Assembly (NCBI GenBank): GCA_003525045.1
Contig: DQGF01000201.1
Coordinates: 7,684-23,627, forward strand
Length of the DNA stretch: 15,944 bases
Direction of reading: 5' to 3'
Source of the DNA: Pseudomonas sp.
Lineage (GTDB): Bacteria > Pseudomonadota > Gammaproteobacteria > Pseudomonadales > Pseudomonadaceae
The position numbers were made by a program, and so were the translations under genes. The number at the start of each line of letters is the position of its first letter. The stretch's first letter is position 1. Positions 1 through 7,654 of this stretch are shown here, piece by piece. The notes under the pieces were generated by a model. The model did no database searches and was not told the origin of the DNA. It saw only the letters and a list, made by a program, of their open reading frames with translations.

Positions 1-39
1 TTTTCCGCATTTTCCGCAGATTGAAGTAGCAGTAGAAAC

Positions 40-70
40 AAAAACGCCACTCAAATGAGTGGCGTTTTTT
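40..70. terminator. Bidirectional rho-independent terminator
   Basis: The sequence shows a perfect stem with GCCACTC (45-51 region) pairing with GAGTGGC around an AAAT loop (53-56). It is flanked by an A-run on the left and a six-T run on the right, so it can terminate transcription in both directions. It would end an unseen plus-strand gene entering from the left; frame 1 of the first 24 bases has a stop at 22-24, consistent with a gene tail. It would also end the minus-strand operon whose last gene stops at 211. Bases 1-18 are a tandem 9-bp repeat, TTTTCCGCA twice. Nothing else is recognisable between 71 and 210. Confidence 0.85.
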
Positions 71-210
71 ATTATCTGGGGCGCAAAACCAGACCCGTAT
101 CGGGTGCGCAGCGTTTCGGAGATGAACACGTTGCACCGGCTTGATTCAGCGCCCAGCGCTCAATCGAAAGCGCTATTGAGAACTTCATGGTGTTGCCAGC
201 GCGACCAGTA

Positions 211-1557
211 TCAAGTCAGTCCCCGCTGTCGCCGGCTTTGCGACCGCTGCTTATCCGCCTTGCGTTCATGGCCCTGACGCAAACGCAACGCTGCAATCGC
301 CGCGACCACCAGGATAATTGCTACGATTTTCATGCCATCCATCGCATTGCCTGTACTTTGCTCGATCAACCCCATCACAGAGGGTCCGACAAAGCCGCCC
401 AGCAGACCGCATGAGTTGACGAACCCCAGGCCACCTGCAAGCGCCGCTCCTTTAAGCCGCGAAGCCGGGTAGAGAAAAATGATCGACTGCACGACGAAGA
501 ACATCACCGCCGACAGGCAGAAGCCCAGCAGACTGATCACCGGTCCCGCCAACGAGGCGATCCCCAGTCCTGCGGCCATTGTCAGCAAACCGAATACCAA
601 CATCTGTCGAGCACGTTGCGGTGTCGTGGCGAATCGGGGCAGAGCAATAGCGCCTGCCGCTGCCGCGAGCCAAGGTAGGGATGTCAGCAATCCGATCTGC
701 AAAGTGCTCAGTTCACCGTATTTGCCTATAATGCCGGGCAGGAAAAAGATCACCGTGTAGACCGTGATCTGGTGGCAGAAGTAGACAAGGATCGCCAACA
801 GTATCTGCGGGGTCAGGCATTGTTTTAATGAGTGACCACCTTGACCGGCACCCTCCTCGGATTCAGCAGCCAACATCCGCTCGATCTGCTCGGCTTCAGC
901 GGCGCTCAGCCATGGAGCCTTGCTCGGACGGTCCGGCAATTTTTTCCAGACCACCATGGCGAAGAACACGGCCGGCAGACCTTCAAGCATGAACATCCAC
1001 TGCCAGCCACGCCAGCCCCAGACGCCGTCCAGTTGCATCAGCGCGGCGCCCAGCGGCCCGCCAATAATGTTGGCAAAGCACACACCCAACAGAAAATAGC
1101 CGGTAGCACGGGCCCGCTGCTCCCGGCCGAACCAATACGTCAGGTACAGCATGACACCGGGGAACAGGCCCGCTTCGGCGATGCCCAGTAGCAGGCGCAA
1201 TACGTAGAACGACGTTTCGCCTTGAACAAAAGCCATCGCCGCGGAGATCAAGCCCCAGGTAACCATGATCCGCGCAATCCAGAACCGCGCGCCGACCTTA
1301 TGCATGATCAGGTTGCTGGGCACCTCCGAGAGCGCGTAGGTCAGAAAGAACAACCCGGCTCCCAGCCCGTAAGCGGCAGCGGAAATGCCCAGATCGACGT
1401 CCAGATGATGCTTGGCCAGCGCGATGTTGGTCCGGTCAAGAAAGCTCAGAACGTAAGCCGCAATCAGCAATGGCATGAGTTTTACAAATATCAGTTTGTT
1501 CAGCGTCGCCGGATCGCGGGGTGAAGAAAGCGCGTCGGATTTATTTATTATTGTCAT
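211..1557 (-). CDS. MFS transporter, anion:cation symporter (ACS) family
   Basis: This 448-residue inner-membrane transporter has the usual length and hydrophobic pattern of twelve-helix major facilitator proteins of the ACS type (tartrate, glucarate, phthalate and similar carboxylate porters). Visible ACS hallmarks are the helix-1 signature FLDRTNIALA, the AYGLGAGLFF / EVPSN segment of helix 2, and LLGIAEAGLFPGV in helix 4. The ATG at 1557 is preceded by AAAGG at a suitable distance. It is the last gene of the minus-strand operon, 149 bp after the BKACE gene, so it probably imports that pathway's organic-acid substrate. An AANAANAA motif (1545-1552) overlaps codons 2-5, a possible Hfq/Crc site. 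The N-terminal half closely resembles the transporter at 14893. The C-terminus is a long basic tail. The exact substrate is unknown. Confidence 0.9.
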   Translation of the reverse strand: MTIINKSDALSSPRDPATLNKLIFVKLMPLLIAAYVLSFLDRTNIALAKHHLDVDLGISAAAYGLGAGLFFLTYALSEVPSNLIMHKVGARFWIARIMVTWGLISAAMAFVQGETSFYVLRLLLGIAEAGLFPGVMLYLTYWFGREQRARATGYFLLGVCFANIIGGPLGAALMQLDGVWGWRGWQWMFMLEGLPAVFFAMVVWKKLPDRPSKAPWLSAAEAEQIERMLAAESEEGAGQGGHSLKQCLTPQILLAILVYFCHQITVYTVIFFLPGIIGKYGELSTLQIGLLTSLPWLAAAAGAIALPRFATTPQRARQMLVFGLLTMAAGLGIASLAGPVISLLGFCLSAVMFFVVQSIIFLYPASRLKGAALAGGLGFVNSCGLLGGFVGPSVMGLIEQSTGNAMDGMKIVAIILVVAAIAALRLRQGHERKADKQRSQSRRQRGLT

Positions 1558-1706
1558 CGGACTAACCTTTTCGAGTATTCATGAGCATATCCCGGACGCG
1601 GGCGGTCGGGACATGCAAGGATCACAGGCTCAGTGATGGCGCAGTCAATAGCAGGCGCAGACCTTGCGGACCAGCGCCCTCGCCCTGGCGAAAAAGGCTG
1701 CGAAAA

Positions 1707-2639
1707 CTAAAAATCGACCTGGTTCTTGCCCTTGAGGTCGAGCATTTCCCGGGCTTCATCCGGGGTCGCCACGCGCCCGCCCAGGGCTTCGATCACCGTA
1801 CGAATGCGCTTGACCTGATCAGCGTTGGACGCTGCCAGTTTGCCCGGCCCGTCCCACAGCGAATCCTCAAGCCCGACGCGCACATGACTGCCCATCGACA
1901 GGCCCATGGTGCCCAGCGGAATCTGATTGCGACCGGCCCCCAGAATCGACCATTGGTAAGCGTCGCCGAACAGACGGTCGGCCGTACGGCGCATGTGCGC
2001 CAGGTCTTCAGGGTGTCCGCCGATGCCTCCCCGCAGACCGAACACCGACTGAATGAAAATAGGCGCCTTGAGCAAACCGCGCTGCAAGAAGTGCGCGGCG
2101 GTGTACAGATGGCCAATGTCGTAGCATTCAATTTCAAAGCGGGTGCGGTTCTCGGCACAGGCGTTGAGGATGTGGGCGATGTCACGGAAGGTGTTGCGGA
2201 AGATCCGATCGTCACTCTCGGCCAGGTACGGCCGCTCCCAGTCGTGCTTGAACTCGGTAAAACGATCGAGCATTTCGTAGAGCCCGAAGTTCATCGAGCC
2301 CATGTTCAGCGACGCCAACTCCGGCTTGAGTTGCGCCACAGGCTGCAAACGTTCTTCCACGCCCATGGTCGGCGCACCGCCGGTGGTGATGTTGATCACC
2401 ACGTCGCTCTTGGCCTTGATTTGGGGCAGGAACTGGCGGAACAGATCGACATCCTGACTGGGCCGCCCGTCATGCGGATCGCGAGCATGCAAGTGGACGA
2501 TCGATGCACCAGCTTGCGCGGCACCGATCGCTGCGTCGGCAATTTCCTGAGGCGTGATCGGCAGATGTGGCGACATCGAAGGCGTGTGGATGGCGCCTGT
2601 GACTGCACAGGTAATGATGATCGGACGTTTTTTGGACAT
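1707..2639 (-). CDS. BKACE-family (DUF849) beta-keto acid cleavage enzyme
   Basis: This 310-residue TIM-barrel enzyme belongs to the 3-keto-5-aminohexanoate cleavage (Kce/BKACE) family. Known members condense a beta-keto acid with acetyl-CoA and release acetoacetate plus a new acyl-CoA. Zn ligands are visible as H49 and H51 in VHLHARD and E258 in VGLEDS. Other family marks are NITTGGAP (83-90), LNMGSMNFG (111-119) and R254. The position corresponding to the Glu that binds the substrate ammonium in Kce appears to be Ile17 (TGAI), so the substrate is probably not the lysine-fermentation intermediate. The alignment is from memory. Start: the ATG at 2639 has GGAG seven bases upstream; an in-frame TTG further upstream lacks this support. 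It lies 72 bp after the SDR gene, which could make its keto substrate. Confidence 0.9.
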   Translation of the reverse strand: MSKKRPIIITCAVTGAIHTPSMSPHLPITPQEIADAAIGAAQAGASIVHLHARDPHDGRPSQDVDLFRQFLPQIKAKSDVVINITTGGAPTMGVEERLQPVAQLKPELASLNMGSMNFGLYEMLDRFTEFKHDWERPYLAESDDRIFRNTFRDIAHILNACAENRTRFEIECYDIGHLYTAAHFLQRGLLKAPIFIQSVFGLRGGIGGHPEDLAHMRRTADRLFGDAYQWSILGAGRNQIPLGTMGLSMGSHVRVGLEDSLWDGPGKLAASNADQVKRIRTVIEALGGRVATPDEAREMLDLKGKNQVDF

Positions 2640-2711
2640 GAGTATTCTCCGTTCTTGTTCTTGGCGAGAAAGTTGTTGGTTAATCTGATGCTGCAACCGG
2701 GGTCGAGACGC

Positions 2712-3500
2712 TTAGAGGTACTCGACGTTGCCATCCACACTGATAGCCTGGCCGGTCACGTTGCGTGCGGCGGGGGAACACAGGAACAGCGCCATGGCGG
2801 CAACGTCCTCGGCGGTGACCATGCGTTTGAGCGAAATCTTTTTCAGGTACTCCTCGCGCATTTCGGCTTCTGGCACCTGCATCTGTTCGGCGCGGGCGCG
2901 GATGACACCATCCATGCGCGGACCTTCAACGATGCCGGGCAGCAAGGCGTTGACGCGAATGTCGCTTTCGCCCAGCTCGGATGCCAGGGATTTCATCAGG
3001 CCAACGATGGCCCATTTGGTCGCGGCATACGGTGTGCGCCAGGCGTAACCCAAGCGCCCGGCCACCGAAGCGATGTGGATCAGATGCGCATTGGGTGACG
3101 CTTTGAGTAGCGGCACGGCGTGATGAGCAAAGCGGTATTGCGCCGTGAGGTTGATGTCGACGGTGCTCTGCCATTGCCCATCGGTGATCGCGTCGATGCC
3201 CGCCGTCGGGCCTGCAATCCCGGCGTTATTGACCAGTACATCAAGACCACCGAACTGTTCGCGCTGAACCTTGAACACCGCTTCGATCTGCGCCGGATCA
3301 GCAACGTCCGCACGGGTGGCGACACTGTTCGGGTAACGGTCGCGGAACGCTGCAATAGCCGCTTCGCTGACATCACACACATGTACTTTGGCGCCTGCTT
3401 CCATGTAAGCCGCCGCCAGGACTTCGCCGATCCCGGCTGCGCCGCCAGAGATCAGCACCCGCAGGCCGGTGTAGGGAATCAGTCGATTGAGAACGCTCAT
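2712..3500 (-). CDS. SDR-family NAD(P)-dependent dehydrogenase, probably 3-hydroxy acid oxidising
   Basis: This is a classical short-chain dehydrogenase of 262 residues. It shows the cofactor motif SGGAAGIG (18-25), Asp43 at the end of strand 2 (typical of NAD preference), NNAG (91-94), and the catalytic set S145, Y158 and K162 (YAATK). The C-terminal VTGQAISVDGN segment is also standard. The ATG at 3500 overlaps the TGA of the upstream gntR in an ATGA arrangement, so the two are probably translationally coupled. Its position directly before a beta-keto acid cleavage enzyme suggests it oxidises a 3-hydroxy acid to the 3-keto substrate. That is inference from context; the SDR fold alone does not fix the substrate. 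Confidence 0.88.
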   Translation of the reverse strand: MSVLNRLIPYTGLRVLISGGAAGIGEVLAAAYMEAGAKVHVCDVSEAAIAAFRDRYPNSVATRADVADPAQIEAVFKVQREQFGGLDVLVNNAGIAGPTAGIDAITDGQWQSTVDINLTAQYRFAHHAVPLLKASPNAHLIHIASVAGRLGYAWRTPYAATKWAIVGLMKSLASELGESDIRVNALLPGIVEGPRMDGVIRARAEQMQVPEAEMREEYLKKISLKRMVTAEDVAAMALFLCSPAARNVTGQAISVDGNVEYL

Positions 3501-4219
3501 GCTTTCTTTACTCCAGAAACTGGCGACCTTGAATGGTCGCCCTTGACGATCAGGCGCGCCAGGGAGTCGGCCGCCTGCATGATGTCGTCGGTGACTGCCG
3601 CCCGGGCCGCTGGCCCATCACGCGCGACCAGTGCCTCGACGATGCGGTTGTGAGCTTCCATCGAGCGCTGAAGATGCGCCTTGTCCGGTGCTACAAGCGC
3701 AAAGCAGGGGCCCATGTGCAGCCAAAAATTCTCCACTGCCGCGACGGTCAATTCAGCGTTGGCAACCGCATAGATGCGCCGGTGGAAAGCAAAGTTGGTC
3801 CACAGATAACGGGCCACATCGACGCTGTCGGCGGCTTGCTGCATCTGGTTGCACAGGTGACTGATGTCTTTAAGGTCGGAGTCCTTGAGCAGGATGACTG
3901 CTTTCTCGGCCAGCAGACCTTCGAGCGCAACCCGGGCGTCGCGAATCTCGCGCAGTCGTTCGGGGGTCATCATGCGGACACGCAGACGGGAGGTTTCGGT
4001 GACTTCGAAGGCGTTCTCTGCACTCAGGCGATTCAGTGCTTCGCGCACCGGCATCGGGCTGGAACCCAGCGCCTCGGCAAGACCGCGGATGGTCAGCTTC
4101 TGGCCTGGCTGGAAGCGGCCGCTCATCAGCGCTTCGCGGATCTGCCGGTAAACCTGATCCTGCAGGGTATCGCGGGAAACCTGACGCATGGTGGGCAGGA
4201 GGGTCGGATGATCTGTCAT
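3497..4219 (-). CDS. GntR-family regulator (FCD/FadR type), region-1 operon
   Basis: This 240-residue transcription factor has an N-terminal winged helix-turn-helix at about 14-80 (QDQVYRQIREALMSGRFQPGQKL, split in two by the wing; SPMPVREALNRL is the recognition helix). An all-alpha FCD ligand domain follows, with candidate metal ligands N142/H146 and H190. It is the first gene of the minus-strand operon and is coupled to the SDR gene by a 4-bp overlap. A longer reading from an ATG at 4276 is open, but that codon lies between the -35 and -10 boxes of the likely promoter, so the ATG at 4219 is preferred; its ribosome binding site is weak. An ATG at 4189 is a second possibility. It probably represses its own operon through the inverted repeat at 4235-4256. 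Confidence 0.85.
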   Translation of the reverse strand: MTDHPTLLPTMRQVSRDTLQDQVYRQIREALMSGRFQPGQKLTIRGLAEALGSSPMPVREALNRLSAENAFEVTETSRLRVRMMTPERLREIRDARVALEGLLAEKAVILLKDSDLKDISHLCNQMQQAADSVDVARYLWTNFAFHRRIYAVANAELTVAAVENFWLHMGPCFALVAPDKAHLQRSMEAHNRIVEALVARDGPAARAAVTDDIMQAADSLARLIVKGDHSRSPVSGVKKA

Positions 4220-4234
4220 GAGTAATGGCTCACA

Positions 4235-4256
4235 TTGGACGTTCTTATGGGTCCAA
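4235..4256. promoter_or_regulatory. Candidate operator: inverted repeat TTGGAC-N10-GTCCAA
   Basis: TTGGAC (4235-4240) and GTCCAA (4251-4256) form a perfect inverted repeat that touches the -10 box and covers the expected transcription start of the gntR operon. This is the normal place for autorepression by a dimeric GntR protein. A related GTCC-N9-GGAC pair lies at 4293-4309, upstream of the -35 box. Assignment to this GntR is inference. Confidence 0.4.
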
Positions 4257-4283
4257 TATGTGATCACAAATAACATATGTCAA
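4255..4283 (-). promoter_or_regulatory. Sigma70-like promoter of the gntR-SDR-BKACE-MFS operon
   Basis: Reading the minus strand, a perfect TTGACA (-35, plus coordinates 4278-4283) is followed after exactly 17 bases by CATATT (-10, 4255-4260; 4 of 6 matches). It lies about 35 bp ahead of the gntR start at 4219. The 10-bp palindrome TGTGATCACA (4259-4268) sits in the spacer. Not tested experimentally. Confidence 0.6.
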
Positions 4284-4309
4284 ATTGTTTTGGTCCGGAT
4301 ATCTAGGAC

Positions 4310-4472
4310 GGGGCTCAACGTCGACGGCACAGAAAATGCCTGCAGTCTGAGTTATCCATCATCCGCTCAATGGACCTGCGCGGCGCCCCACCCTACCGCA
4401 TAGCCCAGGCCGGACTGGGGCTGGTACCACCAAAATGAAATTTCATGAAGGTGCGCTGGCGCCTGAACTCCG
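4310..4472. other. Gene-free spacer between the two minus-strand transcription units
   Basis: No open frame with coding character was found. On the porin side there is an imperfect stem AGGTGC-GCTG-GCGCCT (4449-4464). Read on the minus strand, it is followed by a T-rich stretch that includes the palindrome ATGAAATTTCAT (4434-4445). This could be a weak terminator for the porin gene. A second stem, CCCAG/CTGGG, lies at 4404-4419. Neither is a textbook terminator. Confidence 0.3.
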
Positions 4473-5750
4473 TTACCGCAGAGTAAAATCATACTGAACC
4501 GTCAACTTGATATCGAAATAGTCCAGATGGTTGCCCAGAGCGCTACCCTCACGTTCCTCGCGGGCAGAGTTGAGTATCAGCAACGAGCGAAGTCCCTTGA
4601 GATAGCCGCTTTTGGGCATATAGCCCAGATAAACATCGGTCGCGACGCCAGTCACTTTGACCTTTTGGTGGTAGTCCTCGTAGCCATTGGTGAAAATCTC
4701 GGCAACCCCGATAAAAGTATCGTATGGAAGATTCCAGGTGCGGCCTAGCTGAGCGGACCACATGTCGCTGTGATTGCGGTCGATACTCAAATCAAATGCA
4801 TAACCCAAATCGGTATCGACTCCCCCCAGCCTGTTGAGCTTGGGCCCGACCTTCCCCGCCGCCACAAACACCGAGCCTTGCTTGAAAACATAATTCAATT
4901 GACCGCTCAGCACATAGGTACTAACAGGGCCATCATACTTAGTCGACACGCCATTCAGTTTGCCATAGAAGGCCATCCATTCCGGTTTGATATAATTTTC
5001 GCCAGTGGTGTCAACCGGATAACGCTGTGACGCCCTGGTCATGACCTGTGCCGCGACATCTTTTTGCCAGGAGGTACTGACGGCATAAGTGTCGAGCTGG
5101 TTGTGATACACCACAGACGTGATGTATTGGGGGAGCATGTTGTCATACTTCAGGGTGTTAGGGTTGATAGGGCCGGCCTTATGCACCCCTAACGAAACAT
5201 CGGGATAGGTATAAACCCCAACGCGATACATTCCATAAATATCGAGGTTATAACGGGGACTGTATTTGAGCAGAACGCCATCCGAGATGGAGGGTTGGGT
5301 TCGCTGTGAAGAAGTGTTGATAATCGGAATATCGTCCTGCCCGCTATAGGTCGAATCGGTCACCATGCGACCGGCCTTCAACTTTAACGTATCAGACAGT
5401 TTGACTTTTACCGCCGCGGTATATCGGCCGAAGCTATCATCTCCATCGAGGTACCAGCGAGTGCTCCAATTATCCCGTGAATCCAGTCTTTGGGTATAGA
5501 AGCCACCCACATCAACACCGACAATGTCGCCAGCATAAGGACTGTTGTACTCTAGCGCGGCACCCTGAACCCAGGCATAGATATCACTCGCCGCCCCGGC
5601 GCTGGGTTTATCGGCACGCCTTAGTTCATTCCTCAATCGGAGTCTCAGGGTATCGTCCTGCTCGTAAAAGTCAGACGCGATCGCCTGACAAGCAAAGCAA
5701 GACAAAATAACAACCATGCATGGCAAACTGAAATTCTGACGAAGATGCAT
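4473..5750 (-). CDS. OprD/Occ-family outer-membrane porin
   Basis: This 425-residue protein has a clear signal peptide (positive HLRQ, hydrophobic VVILSCF core, cleavage near AIA|SDF at residue 26). It then shows the OprD-type opening, FYEQDDTLRLRLRNE, and alternating amphipathic strands throughout, including VGVDVGGFYTQRLD and AVKVKLSDTLKLKAGRM. The length fits 18-stranded substrate-specific channels of Pseudomonas. The final residues (VQYDFTLR) end in Arg rather than the usual aromatic, a small oddity. It lies 247 bp after the ExuT-like transporter and has its own AT-rich promoter. Carboxylate-selective OccK-type members are known to pass uronates, so outer-membrane uptake of uronate or aldarate is likely but inferred. 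The gene is visibly more AT-rich than the flanks. Confidence 0.88.
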   Translation of the reverse strand: MHLRQNFSLPCMVVILSCFACQAIASDFYEQDDTLRLRLRNELRRADKPSAGAASDIYAWVQGAALEYNSPYAGDIVGVDVGGFYTQRLDSRDNWSTRWYLDGDDSFGRYTAAVKVKLSDTLKLKAGRMVTDSTYSGQDDIPIINTSSQRTQPSISDGVLLKYSPRYNLDIYGMYRVGVYTYPDVSLGVHKAGPINPNTLKYDNMLPQYITSVVYHNQLDTYAVSTSWQKDVAAQVMTRASQRYPVDTTGENYIKPEWMAFYGKLNGVSTKYDGPVSTYVLSGQLNYVFKQGSVFVAAGKVGPKLNRLGGVDTDLGYAFDLSIDRNHSDMWSAQLGRTWNLPYDTFIGVAEIFTNGYEDYHQKVKVTGVATDVYLGYMPKSGYLKGLRSLLILNSAREEREGSALGNHLDYFDIKLTVQYDFTLR

Positions 5751-5767
5751 AAGGGTCTCGCGTTTTT

Positions 5768-5803
5768 ATTATATTTATTAGATACGTTTTTTTGAGTAGC
5801 CAA
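5768..5803 (-). promoter_or_regulatory. Probable porin promoter
   Basis: On the minus strand, TTGGCT (plus 5798-5803) is followed after 17 bases by TAATAA (5775-5780). A perfect TATAAT (5768-5773) lies just beyond, but without a well-spaced -35 box. An AANAANAA motif (5763-5770) sits about 13 bases before the start codon and is a candidate Hfq/Crc site. The rest of the 5751-5997 spacer shows no gene. Confidence 0.4.
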
Positions 5804-5997
5804 AGACATCCACCCCAGTAAAGGAGCAAGCGATGCTTTTTAAAAAGGTGACACTGGGACTAAAGGAATACCAATCGTCCAGTTAACGTTGAGTGCGAAC
5901 CACTGCGATGCCCCATTTGCTGCGACAGGCCTTGAAAGGCATATCGTATGGGACATCGCTGCTGTCGGCTTAAACGCCGCAATGTTCAGATCGCCAA

Positions 5998-7308
5998 TCA
6001 AGCAGTAGGCAGTGAAAGCTGACCGGCTTGAGCACCAGAAGATTTTTCTGGCCCTGGCTTTTGTACGAGTTCGCGAGCGACCATCCAGACAACAATGGCA
6101 GCGATAATGTCAAATACTGCCAGTACCACGAACAATGGACTGTAACCAACTTTCGTTACGAGTACACCGAATACTAGCGTGAATGCCGCGGCGCCCAGAA
6201 ATCCAAACATGCCTCCCATCCCTGTCGCGGTGGCAACTTCAGTTTTGCCAAAGGAATCCGAAGTAATTGAATACAGTGCTCCTGAGAGTGTTTGGTGAGC
6301 AAAACCACCTACACACAGCAGAAAAATTGCCATATCGGTACTTTCCACAAAGCCGATACAGGCGGGTCCTATCATGCAGAGACAGCCAAATACCAACACC
6401 ATTTTGCGCGACGTAAATAGCGATACTTTGCAATAGCGATGAAACAACGGACTCAGATAACCACCCAATACGCAGCCGATGTCGGCCGCCAGAAAAGGCA
6501 GCCAGGCAAACATCGCTATTTCCTTGATGTTCATATGCCGCTCGGTCATCAAATACAGAGGAATCCAGGCGTTGAAAGTTTGCCAAGCCGGCTCCGACAG
6601 AATTCGGGCCGAGGCAATCGCGTAAAAGTTACGGCTGAAGATAATCTTCCTCCAGTTTCCTTTTACGGGTGCGGCATCCTTGAAGCGAGACTCCTGCCCG
6701 TCGAGGATGTAATCACGTTCGGCATCACTCAGAAGCTTTTGATCCCGCGGATGCTTGTACAGTAGAAGCCAGAAACCGGTCCAGACAAGGCCGAGCCCGC
6801 CAACAATCAGAAATGCCAGTTGCCAACCGCTTTGTATTATTGCCCAGACAACCAATGGCGGTGCAAGCAAAGCTCCCAAGGACGAACCAATATTAACCCA
6901 GCCAATGGCAACCGAACGTTCTTTTGCCGGAAACCATTCTGTGGTGGCCTTGACGGCCGCCGGTAGACCTGCCGCCTCGGTAAGCCCCAGCAATCCGCGA
7001 AGAAATGCCAGACTTTGCCAGCCTGTAGCCAATGCCGCAGCAGCGCAGGCTGCCGACCAGGCCACTGCGAAAATGGCAAAGCCCATTTTGGTGCCAATGA
7101 GATCGAGAATGTACCCAGCCACTGGCTGCATAAAGGCATAACAAATCTGCCAGGCAACAACGATATGCGAGTACTGCTCAGTGGTGATACTGAGCTCGCT
7201 CATCATCGTAGGCGCGGCGACCGAAAGCGTATTGCGGGCTAAATAGTTGACGACCAGACCAGACATCACAAGCCCGACCATCCACCAACGGATTCCTTTG
7301 ATCTTCAT
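5998..7308 (-). CDS. MFS transporter, hexuronate (ExuT-like) type
   Basis: This 436-residue ACS-family inner-membrane symporter has recognisable features: GIRWWMVGLVMSGLVVNYLARNTLS split over helix 1, EQYSHIVVAWQICYAFMQP in helix 2, LLGLTEAAGLPAAVKATTEWFP around helix 4, and NAWIPLYLMTE in helix 7. The pattern is closest to hexuronate transporters such as ExuT, rather than to the AYGLGAGLFF group seen at both window ends. The ATG at 7308 has AAGGTGG five bases upstream. It is transcribed divergently from udh. Its promoter carries the operator shared with udh, gntR and kdgD, so glucuronate/galacturonate import is the best reading. An AANAANAA motif (7322-7329) lies just ahead of the ribosome binding site. 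GC content is lower than in neighbouring genes. Confidence 0.88.
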   Translation of the reverse strand: MKIKGIRWWMVGLVMSGLVVNYLARNTLSVAAPTMMSELSITTEQYSHIVVAWQICYAFMQPVAGYILDLIGTKMGFAIFAVAWSAACAAAALATGWQSLAFLRGLLGLTEAAGLPAAVKATTEWFPAKERSVAIGWVNIGSSLGALLAPPLVVWAIIQSGWQLAFLIVGGLGLVWTGFWLLLYKHPRDQKLLSDAERDYILDGQESRFKDAAPVKGNWRKIIFSRNFYAIASARILSEPAWQTFNAWIPLYLMTERHMNIKEIAMFAWLPFLAADIGCVLGGYLSPLFHRYCKVSLFTSRKMVLVFGCLCMIGPACIGFVESTDMAIFLLCVGGFAHQTLSGALYSITSDSFGKTEVATATGMGGMFGFLGAAAFTLVFGVLVTKVGYSPLFVVLAVFDIIAAIVVWMVARELVQKPGPEKSSGAQAGQLSLPTA

Positions 7309-7454
7309 TCTTCCACCTTAATTATTTTTAGATTCAAGGCACACTTTCTTTGCTACCGCGACGGGTCGTCTCTGCGACGAGCAACCAGACACAGCTCACT
7401 GGCCGAGCTAAATGAAATCAACTCACAGGACTTATTGGACGCTCGTTCCAACTC

Positions 7455-7471
7455 ATATGTTGTCATACGAG
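7455..7471 (-). promoter_or_regulatory. Operator copy A (shared uronate regulon site)
   Basis: The minus strand reads CTCGTATGACAACATAT, matching 15 of 17 positions with the two identical copies at 7638 and 13634. The core TNGTATGACAA is a TTGT-N3-ACAA type dyad, as bound by many FCD GntR proteins. It covers the expected transcription start of the ExuT-like gene, a position suited to repression. Confidence 0.6.
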
Positions 7472-7478
7472 CTGGCAC

Positions 7479-7508
7479 TTTATATCGATAGCTGACTATC
7501 CTTGTCAA
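7479..7508 (-). promoter_or_regulatory. Sigma70 promoter of the ExuT-like gene
   Basis: On the minus strand, a perfect TTGACA (plus 7503-7508) is separated by 18 bases from TATAAA (7479-7484). The transcription start should fall near 7472, giving a leader of roughly 160 nt. The operator copy at 7455-7471 begins right at this start. Confidence 0.65.
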
Positions 7509-7599
7509 TCGAAAAGCGCCCGTTCGAGCCGCAAAGCCGCAGCTCGAATACCTTAATCCATAAGGATTCTTAGGCGGAGCAAGCTGGGCACCTTTTTGG

Positions 7600-7629
7600 T
7601 TGACACGACGCCGATGACGGTCCAATAAT
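7600..7629 (+). promoter_or_regulatory. Sigma70 promoter of the udh transcription unit
   Basis: A perfect TTGACA (7600-7605) is separated by 18 bases from AATAAT (7624-7629; 5 of 6 matches). The start would be near 7636, placing operator copy B (7638-7654) on it, with the same geometry as the divergent ExuT-like promoter. It implies a leader of about 300 nt before udh at 7940. Confidence 0.55.
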
Positions 7630-7637
7630 TCAATCTA

Positions 7638-7654
7638 CTTGTATGACAACACAT
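7638..7654 (+). promoter_or_regulatory. Operator copy B (shared uronate regulon site)
   Basis: CTTGTATGACAACACAT is identical over 17 bases to the copy at 13634-13650 in front of the regulator gene. The dyad is TTGT-ATG-ACAA. It begins nine bases after the -10 box of the udh promoter. The GntR protein at 12827-13534 is the obvious candidate to bind it. Confidence 0.65.

Noticed and set aside
1..18. Tandem TTTTCCGCA repeat as the edge of a CRISPR or repeat array
   Set aside because: Only two 9-bp units at the window edge without spacers; more likely the tail of an upstream gene.
1581..3098. 505-codon plus-strand open frame
   Set aside because: It runs antisense across the BKACE gene and part of the SDR gene. 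Its translation is low-complexity and rich in His, Arg and Gln, without family motifs, whereas the minus-strand frames carry clear catalytic motifs.
4259..4268. TGTGATCACA as a CRP/Vfr site
   Set aside because: CRP-type sites need TGTGA and TCACA separated by six bases; here the halves are fused without a spacer.
4220..4276. Upstream ATG extension of the first GntR protein
   Set aside because: The codon lies between the -35 and -10 boxes of the best promoter, and the extra residues do not look like a GntR N-terminus.
7353..7625. 90-codon minus-strand frame in the divergent spacer
   Set aside because: It overlaps both mapped promoters and operator A, has no ribosome binding site of note, and gives a basic, patternless translation.
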